This document shows, piece after piece, positions 26,251 to 36,234 of a stretch of DNA of 64,000 bases. The position numbers and the translations under genes are program-made. A model generated the notes under the pieces. The model saw only the letters and a list, made by a program, of their open reading frames with translations. It did not search any database and was not told the origin of the DNA. Every line of letters begins with the position of its first letter. The stretch's first letter is position 1. The DNA is from Allantophomopsis cytisporea (Eukaryota > Ascomycota > Leotiomycetes > Phacidiales > Phacidiaceae), in contig CP103029.1 of the NCBI GenBank assembly GCA_024752435.1, forward strand, positions 868,001 through 932,000, read 5' to 3'.

Positions 26251-26605
26251 AAAAATAAAGAACAGCAATAACAAAAAATAGAAGGGGAAGATTATGAATA
26301 GCAGATCCGTGGACCACGATATGACGGCGGTCAAGTTACTATTCTTTCAGAGAATAACGACTAAAGACACTACCTGTTGAAAGTTAAACTCTTTTCTCGA
26401 GTGTCTTGCCTTGTCTTGCTCCCTCATGGCTAGCAAGGACCAAGTGCAAGGTCACCTTAGACTTTGATGCCCCGTCTAGAATGTCCGCATTGGCTGGGGC
26501 CACTGGAATATACCCATAACCATCCACACATCCATATCATGCAGAAATGCATACATACTTGGAAAAAAGGGACACGCCCTGCCAAGATCTGATAAGAGAG
26601 GGTTG

Positions 26606-26638
26606 GAGAGGGGAGGGGAGGGGAGGAGAGGGGAGGGA
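26606..26638. repeat. GGGGA tract, potential G-quadruplex
   Basis: Four or more runs of three or four G separated by one to three bases (GGAGAGGGGAGGGGAGGGG and continuing) on the + strand. It satisfies the usual quadruplex pattern. It lies in the presumed leader or promoter of the Cmr1-type gene, on the template strand with respect to that gene. Confidence 0.65.
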
Positions 26639-27015
26639 AACGGAGAGGGTTGTGTTGTAAGATTAGATGTTGATCAGGTTGCCTGTCGTATTGTCAGATT
26701 GTCGGATTGTCATCAAAGGAAGTAGAAATTAACATTTAACATTAAATTATGGGGTCACAGGGGGGAGCATTACAAGATTACAAGGGGGGGGAGAGAGTAT
26801 TTCCACCATGGTCTTTTGATACAGCACGGGCACCGTGCAGACAACAAAAAGCAAACAAAAGAATTGGAAGTGTCACACAAATTCGTTTTTTTCAAGAGCA
26901 CGAGCATGAATAGAAGCATAAAAAGAAGGGGGGGGGAGGAAAGAGAATCGGGCGAGAGGTGTACATGGTCCAGTCCAGTACAGCACAGTACAGTAGCTGA
27001 GCATAATCCCATGAT

Positions 27016-27023
27016 GTATATAC
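27016..27023 (-). promoter_or_regulatory. Candidate TATA box at the end of the strand-biased region
   Basis: GTATATAC is palindromic and stands just upstream (- strand) of the point where the pyrimidine bias of the Cmr1-type upstream region begins. This position would suit a start of transcription near 26.93-26.99 kb. The match is weak because TATA-like words are common here. Confidence 0.25.
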
Positions 27024-27460
27024 ACCCATACATACATACAAACTTTACTTCCCTCCCTCCCACATATACGCAGAGTCAGGTAAATAGATACAGTTAGTTA
27101 CATACTTTTCTCGTACGTGCATACATATTCACATGAGCTGGTTGAGCTTTATAATATATTACTCACCCACACAACTCATGTACACGCATACAAATACTCC
27201 GCAAACATACATATGTTTATACGCAGTCTGCTGTATGCGTTGTGTACTCCGTGAATATTGATTGTATTTATCGTGGGTGTATCATACGGAGTATGTACAC
27301 CGTAAGTACCGCCTTCTCGTGCATCGGATACAGCTGATGATCATATCTCACTCTCGACTCTCGTCCAGAATAATGACATGCCAAGTACGTACTTCAATGG
27401 CCCCAGCAGTGCACGACCACTCAAAGAATCAAGTGGTAAGTGTATATACATACATACATA

Positions 27461-27520
27461 CATCTACATACATCTACATACATCTACATACATCTACACC
27501 CATTTACACCCATTTACAAA
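27461..27520. repeat. CATCTACATA decamer minisatellite
   Basis: Three perfect copies of the decamer CATCTACATA are followed in the same register by CATCTACACC, CATTTACACC and CATTTACAAA, making six 10-bp units. CATA repeats precede it. The period of ten bases is close to one turn of the helix. Confidence 0.85.
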
Positions 27521-28811
27521 CATAAATACAAACTTACATGCGCAAAGCACCTAATCGCACTTCCATCTGCAAGCTAATCGGCATGCACTGCGAGGGAGGA
27601 AGGGTATGGAGGTCAATGCAGCGCCTGCAGAGCAATGATAGCAATGATTTCATTTCAAGTACCCACAAGTATCCACAAGTCAACAACCCACAATCCCACA
27701 GCGGGGCCGCGCGGCATCTGAAAGGATTCCTCCGGGGTTCTCGTCTCACCCCCCAGACAACTGCTCGTCCAAGCTTTCCAGGGCAACCTCCCCTCACAGT
27801 CCAGCAAACAAAGCCTCAAAAAGGACCCTACAAGAAAAAGTCACGAAGATGACATCAAAGCATATGTATCTCTGGACCTAATTCTACCCTATGAAAATGC
27901 TCTACTTATGGATACGGAAGACACCACACACAGCAAGCTTTCTCAGCTCAGTACCGGTACAGAGCACACCTCGAAGATGCATAATTCCCAGCCCCGATCG
28001 ACGCACCAGCCCGCTCGGTTTCCCAAAGGGGACAGCCTCAGCGCGCGACGTCGTGAGGGCGCGCCCAAATCAGGCTTGGAAGCTCGATCTGCGCGACCAA
28101 AAGGGCATGGGCCAGTGTGTACTGACAACGCCTGATTGTCACTACTGGTACTCTGAGAACGTGCGAGCACGCTGGAACCCAGGGTTGCGTTAATGATAGC
28201 GACGCCGATCAATGCCGTACAGAGGTAGAGTAACGGTTTCTCAGATCCCGCCGTGTCTGGTTGTTGGTAAGACTGGCCGATGGTGGCTCCCGTGGGTACA
28301 GTATGACAGTGGGCAGATGGAAGATGCTTTTGTTTATTTTACGGGGAACGAGTACGTGTGGAGGAAGCTCCTACGATTGAGTTATTGAAAAGCAGCGGAT
28401 GAGTCGGTCAGCGTTATGCGCGCCTTGCCAAAGTCTATGATGCGATGACATAGGTAGCAATTGGGGTGCTTCAGGAACGCATAGCATGAAGCACGAAAAG
28501 CGCACGAGAATCCAGGACGAGAAGTGCTTAGCTGCCGGTTCTATCTCTGCGGCTGTGATAGATGGATTATGACAACAAAATAAGATGTGCCGTGAGCTAG
28601 AGAAACATTCATTGTCGGTGTACCAAATTTCGAGTCAAGAGGATGTTCATATGAATAAAGGTACAGACAGACAGGATGCTTCGGCTGTAGGGTACGTCGA
28701 TGTTGGCCATTCTTGACAGGTTGGATTTGAAACCATCAGCTCACCACATGGCGCCCCAAAGGCGCTGCAAAACCGATGTGCACGACAGGGTGTCAAAATT
28801 CTGATGTCGCC

Positions 28812-28841
<30 letters not shown>
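28812..28841. repeat. GAT microsatellite
   Basis: Perfect GAT/ATG trinucleotide run of about ten units that ends in TTG repeats. It would read as poly-Asp in one frame, but no gene surrounds it. Confidence 0.85.
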
Positions 28842-28842
<1 letters not shown>

Positions 28843-29752
28843 TTGTTGTTATTGTTCGTGCATTCATTGTGTCACTTGGCATGATGCCCGAGAGAACTCT
28901 TCTTCCTTCTTCCTCTCGTGTGTCTTCCCACACAGACCTCGCTAGATGTAAGCTTATACGAGATTCCGTCAACCGGCTTGAAACTTGTCGGGCCTAGAGA
29001 CAGCACGATACCGACAACGAAAGTATCAATACATTGGAGTACAAGAGGATACACAAACGCACAAATCTGGTCTCACTCTCGCCTTGTTGACATCAGAACC
29101 CGCTGGTCCCGTACAAATACGAACAGTAGGCCTATTTACTGAACTGCCGCCGGCCATGTAAGAAATGTTGCTCTAGCTTGCTGTCATATCATGCTCTATC
29201 TATATTAATCAACTTGGCGTGCAAGTGTTCTAGGTGTCGAACAGGAAGTGATGTGCAGTAGTGCTGGACCCCAAAACAAGACTCGACATGAATCATGAAG
29301 ACAAAGTATAACAGGAATGGCTCACGGTACTGCGTTTTTTCGCAACTCATGTCCCGATATAGTACTCACGCCACGATAGACCTCGCAAGCCCACAAGGCC
29401 ATTTTTGGAACGAGGCTAACGATAGGCAAGCTTTGGGAGGATAGCGGACACGATTATAAGAAAGTCTAAGCAATAGAAAGAAAGAAAAAAGCATACCAAA
29501 TAGTCAGAGACAGAGAAAGTCATTGATAATAGAGGAATGAGCAACTAGGTGGGAATAGTGGGACAAAACCATATCGATCTTATTGTATTTGCTCATAATC
29601 AAGCCTTTGCCGTAGAATATGTCTTTACCCCCAGACAAGCCCGAGCTTCCCGCTAAATCCCTTTTCCCCAGCTTTCTCACCACACCCAAGTCTGCACACC
29701 AGTGACCCCGTACACATAATGCGATCGGCAAACAAGAAACCCCTCAAAAGCC

Positions 29753-30604
29753 TTATCTCTTTGGTGCTTCGAATCCCTTGAAAATGCTCTCGAACTCATA
29801 TTCGTTCCAGCGAATATACGGCTTGAGGCCGGCGAATTTCCACACGCCATCGACCCTCTTGTAGTAGTGCTCGTTGGTGGCATGGGAGTGGCCCCTCTTC
29901 TCCTCAACCTTATGATCAGGCGCCGTGTAGCGGAGATGGGCAGCGCGCAGCTGGTGATGCCCGATGATCTCGTCGTCAGAAACCTTGATCCATTCCGTCA
30001 TACCCAGGAGGTGCTGAGTTTTGAGGAGCGGGTCACCGAGGAAACCCGGCTCGCTCATCATGTTCACGAAGTCCTCTGCCTTCATCTCTGGCCAGCATTT
30101 GTTGGAGACGTGTGTGTAGTCGATCTGTGATCATGGGTTCGGTGTCAGTTATCATTTTCATTTGCTCTAACCAAGGTAGTATTCAAGGTGGGATGGATAG
30201 GACATCAGGAACACAGCAAAGTGGATCCTTGGTAGGGGCTACTAACCATCAAGGTGGGCGCTACAATTCCCCGGAGTCTTCCCCAGTCCTGTTAATAGGC
30301 GTTAGTTGCCAATCTTGCTTGGGCGAGTACCATGGAATCGAGATGGAGGCTCTTTGTCCGCTGGCATACCTTGGCATCGTAGCTGTCAGCCCAGTTGAAG
30401 GCTACTGATTGCACTGCAAGAAGTTCTATTGATTGACATCAGCATTATTGTCATATTCTCAACAAAGCGCAAGAATTTATTTGAGTGATATCGTGCACTC
30501 TGCCTTGTATCACGAGGGAGAAATGGGAGAGAAAAAGTGTCAAACTCACCATCAATTGTGATTTTCTTCTCGGCACCCGAGGTAGAAGTAACTGCTGAAG
30601 TCAT
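29753..30604 (-). CDS. SCD1: Scytalone dehydratase (DHN melanin)
   Basis: Enzyme of 174 residues (Magnaporthe 172) that dehydrates scytalone and vermelone in DHN melanin synthesis, acting as a cofactor-free trimer in the family. Exons: 30550-30604, 30370-30425, 30247-30288 and 29753-30124. Introns are 124, 81 and 122 bp. For intron 1 I used the acceptor CAATAG at 30426-30431, because the later TTGCAG would delete five residues that the family has. Active-site residues as in the Magnaporthe enzyme: Y34, D35, Y54, H89, H114 and N135. Two positions differ: Ala133 stands where Magnaporthe has Ser129, and Phe79 where it has Val75. The chosen ATG (30604) fits the family length. An in-frame ATG at 30670 would add 22 mostly hydrophobic residues. 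It is on the same strand as the melanin regulator and the reductase, so it belongs to the locus. Confidence 0.95.
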
Positions 30605-30689
30605 TTTCAAGTTCTGAGATCCAAAGATGCGATTGAGATAGTATAGAACGAATTGGTATATAGAAGACATGGTAGCCAAATCGTCAATC

Positions 30690-30699
30690 TATATACTGC
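30690..30699 (-). promoter_or_regulatory. Core promoter box GCAGTATATA of scytalone dehydratase
   Basis: On the - strand GCAGTATATA stands about 86 nt before the conserved start (30604) and 19 nt before an in-frame upstream ATG (30670). The same ten bases precede the reductase gene of the pathway (17855-17864) with nearly the same spacing to its own upstream ATG. It probably acts as a TATA box. Confidence 0.55.
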
Positions 30700-30740
30700 A
30701 CTTCCGGAGTCTTACACTGCATGCAAAACACAAAAAAAAG

Positions 30741-31049
30741 CTAGAATGCTTCATCTAATCGTAAGATATATGGTGCTACTAAGACACCAGCCATGAAGAA
30801 TCTGACGTCCGGAATATCGAAACAATGCCTGTCGATACCTCTGCTCTGAGCACTGAAGTTTTCAATGGCGACCAACGCAGAAGTCCGGACTGAACGAATG
30901 GCATGGCAAGCCCGCAACAACGCACACCCAAATTCCCCCTCGGACCCCGAAATCCACATTTCCCAATCCAGAAACCCCGTGATGTAGCGGAGTGTATGTC
31001 CACCTGTGCAACAGCGCCTGGTTGCTTCGAGGGCGCTCTCGCGGCACAT
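30741..31049 (-). CDS. Doubtful orphan ORF upstream of SCD1
   Basis: A frame of 102 codons from the first ATG, ending with TAG/TAA-type closure 60 bp beyond the dehydratase promoter box. The translation has a balanced amino-acid mix (two adjacent Cys near the start, several Arg, Phe, Ala, Val) and looks more protein-like than other orphan frames here. I recognise no domain, and a second overlapping frame on the same strand (30779-31210) is just as long. A splice donor GTACGT lies upstream (near 31.1 kb), so it could be the last exon of a small gene. It could as well be chance. Treat it as a candidate only. Confidence 0.18.
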   Translation of the reverse strand: MCRESALEATRRCCTGGHTLRYITGFLDWEMWISGSEGEFGCALLRACHAIRSVRTSALVAIENFSAQSRGIDRHCFDIPDVRFFMAGVLVAPYILRLDEAF

Positions 31050-32628
31050 GCGACAATCCACAGCGCGGCAGACCAAGCTCTCCGTGAGAGAGGGACCGTA
31101 CTACGTACCTGGAAGAAGTTCCAGAAAGAGCCACGCTTCGATTGACTGGGACTTAAACCATACGTGCGTATACTTCCCCAATCCTCACCCGAGGGCCCGT
31201 CTACGGCCAATAGTCCGCCGAACAGGCGCGGATTTTGTGTGGGTTCCGTTGGTGTGACTTCCGATGGCGTTGCGCGCTCTTTGTGTGAACAGGAAAGTAT
31301 GGGACTACTGTGGGGGAGTGAGGAAGTATGGAGAGTTAAGGTGTGGAGTTTCTATGTGCGCATTCATAGATTTGCCGCCTTATCGAGATGAGTGTTTTCA
31401 GTCTCATATTTTGTGGCTATAGAAAAGAAATTATCGTCTCGATCAGAGAGCTCTAGATGGCTGTTGACATTGAACACAGCATATTCACAGCACGCACTGT
31501 GTTACGAAGACACATCCAAAGCAGCATAAACAACATTGCTTTTTTCCCCTTCTCTCTTACAGCGCCGTCTTGTCCAACTCTCACGGTCTTACATCACACG
31601 ATTAGCTTACGTCGGTATCCTCACTCTCCACCAAAATAGACTTCCCAGATCACCACTGACTAACTATCTCCTCTCACTCATTCCACGTTCTCCATACGGC
31701 TTCGTAATTCCCCTTCCTATCTAGCAAGAAGCAAGACGAATCCGAAGAACAAGAATCCACTGTAGCGTTTCAGTAGGTCAAAGGCTAGTGGTAAGCATCA
31801 TATTCCCACGACAACAGTTAAAGGATTTCAGTCATGCCATACCAGTCTCCACATGTGGAGTGACGCCGTTTACTACGTGAGGTCAGACGCATATTCCCAC
31901 GACGACAGAAATAAACATTGCCACCGTCCATATCTACGTCTTTGTCTGCTAACTCGGCATGCTGATGAATCAACATACGAGCTCTTTGTAATCGAAGTCA
32001 AAAAGTATTGTTCCTAATTTACGAGGTATCTGTGTATAATGAGCATCTCCAAGTTTAATGGCTATTTCGAGGTCTATGACGCAAGTAAGTATTTGACGCT
32101 TTGAAGCCATCACGTGCGCTGTGGTCTCTCGATGAGAAAGGAGGGCCAAGTGTGTTGCTGGAAGGGAGTCGAGAGCTGGTTTGTTATGCACCCTTCAAGT
32201 AAGATGTCTTGCTTGGGTGATGGAAGTGAAATTTGCAATGATGATCAAGAGGACCCGTAGCTAGGAGACCGGTAGTCATATTCAAGTGTGATCAAAAATT
32301 ACAGATCAGCAACCCCCTTGCGGAGATTTTGAGGGTTCCGAAACACTGGCAGCAGCATGATGGACCTTAGGCTTGTCCGGGAAGTGGATTATTATGTCCA
32401 GCAGCCTCATATACACGATCTTCGCATAACAACGTTGCAGCTTAGACAGAGAGGCACGGCTTGAGCAACTGCTACATTGCGTGCTAGATGAAATAAACAT
32501 CTAACGCATATGCAAGTCACAGATTTAAAACAATTTCATAGAAAAGTTTGGTATCATTTGAACATGCTATGTATTCGTACAAATCCGCCCAGTCAAACTC
32601 CGAACGCTAAACCAACCCAGATCCAATT

Positions 32629-34975
32629 CTAGGCTGCTCTTCTAGCAGTCGTACTCATAAGAGTAATCTTCTTGCCCTTCTTTTTCTTTCCTCCCTGAGG
32701 GGTCTGCGCGCTCTGTGATGCAGCAGCCGATGAGCTTTCGCCGTTCAAGCTGGCCGCCGTAACCTTGGCAATGAGCTCGTCCTCGTTGAGAATCTGTTTC
32801 TCCCAGTCCTGGAGCCAGCCATCATCACCGTCGTCTACCTGTGGAGCAAGGTCAGGTGTCGTTGGTGAAATTCGGGTTGTGCCCCAAACTGTCCTGGGTG
32901 CGGAAGGAGATGTGGACGGAGATGCTAGGGAGGCGAAGCTAGAGCCCTGTCTCATTTCCCAAGGAGGACTTTCGCCTGCGACGTCAAGATTGGACGGGGC
33001 CAGGGGCTGGAAATCGTCGCTACTGAATTTTTCTTCATAGGTCATCATCGAAGGTTGTTTTCTCCTTGCCGAGGCCCAACGTTTTTCGTCTTCCTCTTTC
33101 TCGGCTCTCAATCTATCCTTCTCTTCCCTTGTCTCCTTATCCTTATTTCGCTTTCGTCTCCTCTCGATCTCACCTGCAAATTTCTCGAGAATCTCCGGTC
33201 CAACAACATCGGTCCAGTCACACTCCAAAAACCCGACCTCGCAGCCGTAGGGAAGATGTGCGAGATACTTCGTACGCTTTCTTAAATCATCATCGACTAC
33301 GTGGCCAGTGGAGACATGCTCTACTCTGGGAAGAATAGTAGATGGGAAGGCTGCAAATGTGCCAAATGCAGACTTCAAGATCCGAATATCTAGAGGAGCT
33401 AAATAATAATGGAGCAGGCCTTGATAGAAGAAATAGGGGGAATCTGGGTGATGGCCATCTGTAACATGTCGAGGTGCTTGGGCGCGTGTCCTTGATGGGC
33501 TGCTGACTTCGTCTTGCTGGGTAGGCTTATCTGAGGGCGGTATCTCCTGAGCAACAGTTGAAACAGTGCTAATATCCTCGGTTTTTGTCTCCGCTTCCGG
33601 AACCGGTGAGGTAAGAAGCCCAGAGCTTGATCCGGACTTTGCGTTATGCTGGAGCATATACATCTCTGGTACACCTTCGTCCGACTCGTTGAACTGAATG
33701 GGTTGTCTCTTTGGCTTCTTCTCAGCAGGTTGTTTCGCGACACTTGGTGGATTGCCAATTCCCTTAAGTCGCTCCTTTGCGTCTCTGATTGAGGTCACTG
33801 CCCTTTGTGTCCACTCTGTATCTTCATTGTAGATCAACTCATCTTCCTTCTCTTGAAGTTGAAGACTCTCTATTTCTTCATCAAATTGCTCCATCATATA
33901 ATCTTCACCTCCTTTCATGACCCTTGCATAATCAGTGACCTCCGCGGCAAAATACCATGGTATATCCTCAGACTTCGCAAGAGCTTCGCCACCATCACGC
34001 GGCAGTGCTAGAGTACTGCCTGGCTGACGCATAACCAGTCTCAAAACGACATCATGACCCTCACAAGGGGCAGGATTCTCCTGACCAATGTACCATCTAA
34101 CAGGACGAGTATCCGAAACGTATATAGAGTCAAAACAAATAGGACATTGCTTCCACCTGGCCTTCTTCTCTGGTTGCGCGTTTGAATCATCGGTTGAGTG
34201 CATATATCGGATGAGACATGGTAGACAAAAGATGTGACCGCATTTAGCCATTCGTGAGGCCGTCGGGGGCGATAGACAAATTGGACATGAGGATGCCTGG
34301 GATTCAGCGGAAGCCAGAATCTGTAATACGTTTGACCAGTCGAGATGAATATCGGCATCGACAGCTTGTGGACGGTAATCGCCAGTCGGTTTGACAATGA
34401 ATCTGTAATTCGCATGAACATATCTTGATCCATTAGTACGCGTCACCGTAGATTTATTGCCTCTCTCACCTGGCTTTGTCAACAGCGTGGTGACCTGAAC
34501 CCAGCCCATAAGTTGTACGTCGGGAGCGTGTATAGTTTTCTCTGCTATACTGTGGCCTTGGAGGGAGCTCAAACCTCATGAGGTGTGTGATAGATGTCTG
34601 GCCCCTACGACCATTGGCATTTCTCATTGAGTTCTGATGTACGTCAGTCCTCTTCTTGAAATACATCCCCACTACCCCGCAAGTGATGCCCCAAGTATAT
34701 ATTGACCCAGCAATCCATAAAGGAAATATTTAACCTACATATTCAACCATAGCGTCCTCAGCCGCCAAGTGTGGCTTCCGTTGATTCTTGTGCTGTTTCT
34801 TGTTGGACTGGTTGTTCCTCGCGGAGGCGTGTATAGTTGTGGAGTGATTACTGAATCTTCTTGCCTCGAAACTTGGAGAAGTGACTTGCGACGACTGAGA
34901 TTGTGAAGGAGAGTGGGAGGATGTAGAATTGATCGATTTTCCTCCCACAAGGATATTCGACGGCGCTGCGTTCAT
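32629..34975 (-). CDS. MAG2: RING-finger protein, RNF10/Mag2 family
   Basis: Protein of 731 residues related to human RNF10 and yeast Mag2, which are E3 ubiquitin ligases reported to act on stalled 40S ribosomal subunits. Exons: 34739-34975, 34470-34633 and 32629-34423. Introns are 105 and 46 bp; the second has a TACTAAT branch site. Visible features: a Ser/Gln/Asn/Lys-rich N-terminus, the conserved segment with RRGQTSITHLM, a YVHANYRFIV segment right after intron 2, and a C3HC4 RING from about residue 180 (CPICL, CGHIFCLPCLIRY, CPICFDSIY). There is a charged coiled stretch of Glu/Arg/Lys near the C-terminus and a lysine-rich tail (GGKKKKGKK). The downstream ATG at 34572 lies in the wrong frame for exon 2, so the start is 34975. 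It is divergent from the deubiquitinase at 36235. Ligase activity is inferred from the family. Confidence 0.9.
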
Positions 34976-36234
34976 GTTGCCTCTTGAGGAGATTTATATG
35001 AGTAAAAGGCCGAATGCCGATGTGCGTAGGGAAAGCGTATTTTTGAGGAACAATATCTAGAGAATTGCAGTAATCACCCTGCCAAACCCCCTATATGCTG
35101 AGAACTGAACCGATGAAGGAGTAGCAAAAAAGCCCAAAGGGCTGATTGATGGAATCGAGAACGATATCTCGATGACCGAGGAGGGGCGTTCGATTATCAA
35201 CTATGGCGGACCAGTAGCACCTATCATGCAGCCTATGTCATCGGCTTCAAGAGTTTTAGCTCCGAGTTCATACAATTACATGAGGACTTCCATTTGAAGT
35301 CAATTATTCTGAATATAATGGATTTCGTACTCGGAAATGAGTTTCATTTGACTGCATATGACACGAGCACAGCTTTATACGTTGCGCATGCCTTGGCTAA
35401 TCTGCATCTCGCCTGTTTCAGAGGTAACGGCTCTGAGTCAATACATTCATCTGCGCCGGGTTATTTTGATATTTTTTCCCTATCCTTTATAATAAATATT
35501 TCCAGAATCGGACTTGAATTTTCTGAGCAGCCTGTCAAATTGCCACACAACTTGAATGAGGCTTATGTACATTAGTCAATAGAAATGGACACATATATAT
35601 CCAGTGGCCTAGGATATATTAAAACAGTGTAGCATGATCCTCATTAATACACCGTCACAATATGTCACTTCTGGTTTGTTTGCTCCAATCGTCATGGGAT
35701 GTGCAGCTTGCACTTGACGCAGTAGGCAGTGCTTGTTCTTGCAAGACAGAATATTAGAGCAACAACAAGGGCAATATCAGCATTTTGAACAATATTTGAC
35801 CTATTTTGGGCTTCAGGGAGTTTCTGTTTTTATTTTTCGGGGATTTTTCCTAGGATGGTTGAAGGAATTAGAGATAATTCTGTAAATCTTCTCTCCATGT
35901 CACGGCTGATATTCAGATTTATGGACTAAAGACTGTAGAGGAGAGCTGTGCACAGACCATGCGATCTCATCACCTACGTGCCTTGAGTGATGTCGCCGAG
36001 CAATAAAAATAATACCTGACCAACAACGCATCGCCGACTTCACCCTCAAACGTCCTGTCATAACTTGCAGGCGCTACATCCTACGCTGCTCGTACCCTTA
36101 TAGACATCTGGAACTTTCTTCTTCAAATTGGCATCGATTCATCGCGCCCGCTTACAGCTTCAATCGACCTCGACGCACTTAATTCCTCGCGCGACCAGCT
36201 GGGTGAAATATCCCCAAGCTGGTACCTAACGACC
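34976..36234. promoter_or_regulatory. Divergent promoter region of RNF10-type and Ubp3-type genes
   Basis: 1.26 kb between two divergent start codons. No coding frame beyond 93 codons (35294-35575), and that one matches nothing. Both flanks should carry 5' leaders. I could not place convincing TATA boxes. The two genes both act in ubiquitin metabolism of ribosomes in yeast (Mag2 and Ubp3), so a shared control region would make sense, but this is inference. Confidence 0.4.

Larger units (their letters stand above)
23584..26990 (-). promoter_or_regulatory. Long upstream region of the Cmr1-type gene
   Basis: About 3.4 kb upstream of the regulator is purine-rich on the + strand, hence pyrimidine-rich on the coding (-) strand. 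There are long GA/GGA runs near 25794-25855, 26606-26638, 26786-26795 and 26929-26945. The bias ends abruptly near 26.95-27.0 kb, just below a GTATATAC box at 27016-27023. No coding frame is recognisable. I infer a long 5' leader or an extended promoter for the regulator. GTA and GTAAGTAGT-type repeats (24095-24117, 24294-24350) lie inside. Confidence 0.4.
26991..29752. other. Spacer downstream of scytalone dehydratase
   Basis: This 2.8 kb lies between the strand-bias switch near 27.0 kb and the stop of scytalone dehydratase. I see no supportable gene; the longest frames (about 100 codons near 27.5-28.2 kb) overlap on both strands. It holds a decamer minisatellite (27461-27520), CATA runs and a GAT microsatellite (28812-28841). 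A GC-rich patch lies near 28.0-28.1 kb. Confidence 0.5.
30605..32628. other. Spacer between scytalone dehydratase and RNF10-type gene
   Basis: It holds the dehydratase promoter at its left end and the 3' flank of the RING gene at its right end. A short orphan frame on the - strand (30741-31049) is listed separately. Elsewhere I see nothing coding. Confidence 0.5.

Noticed and set aside
30414..30431. Acceptor TTGCAG for SCD1 intron 1
   Set aside because: It would remove five residues present in the family. The CAATAG acceptor slightly upstream restores the exact family length.
34424..34572. Start of the RING protein at 34572
   Set aside because: The reading between 34424 and 34572 is an out-of-frame reading of exon 2 plus the 46-bp intron. 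The spliced frame gives the conserved segments instead.
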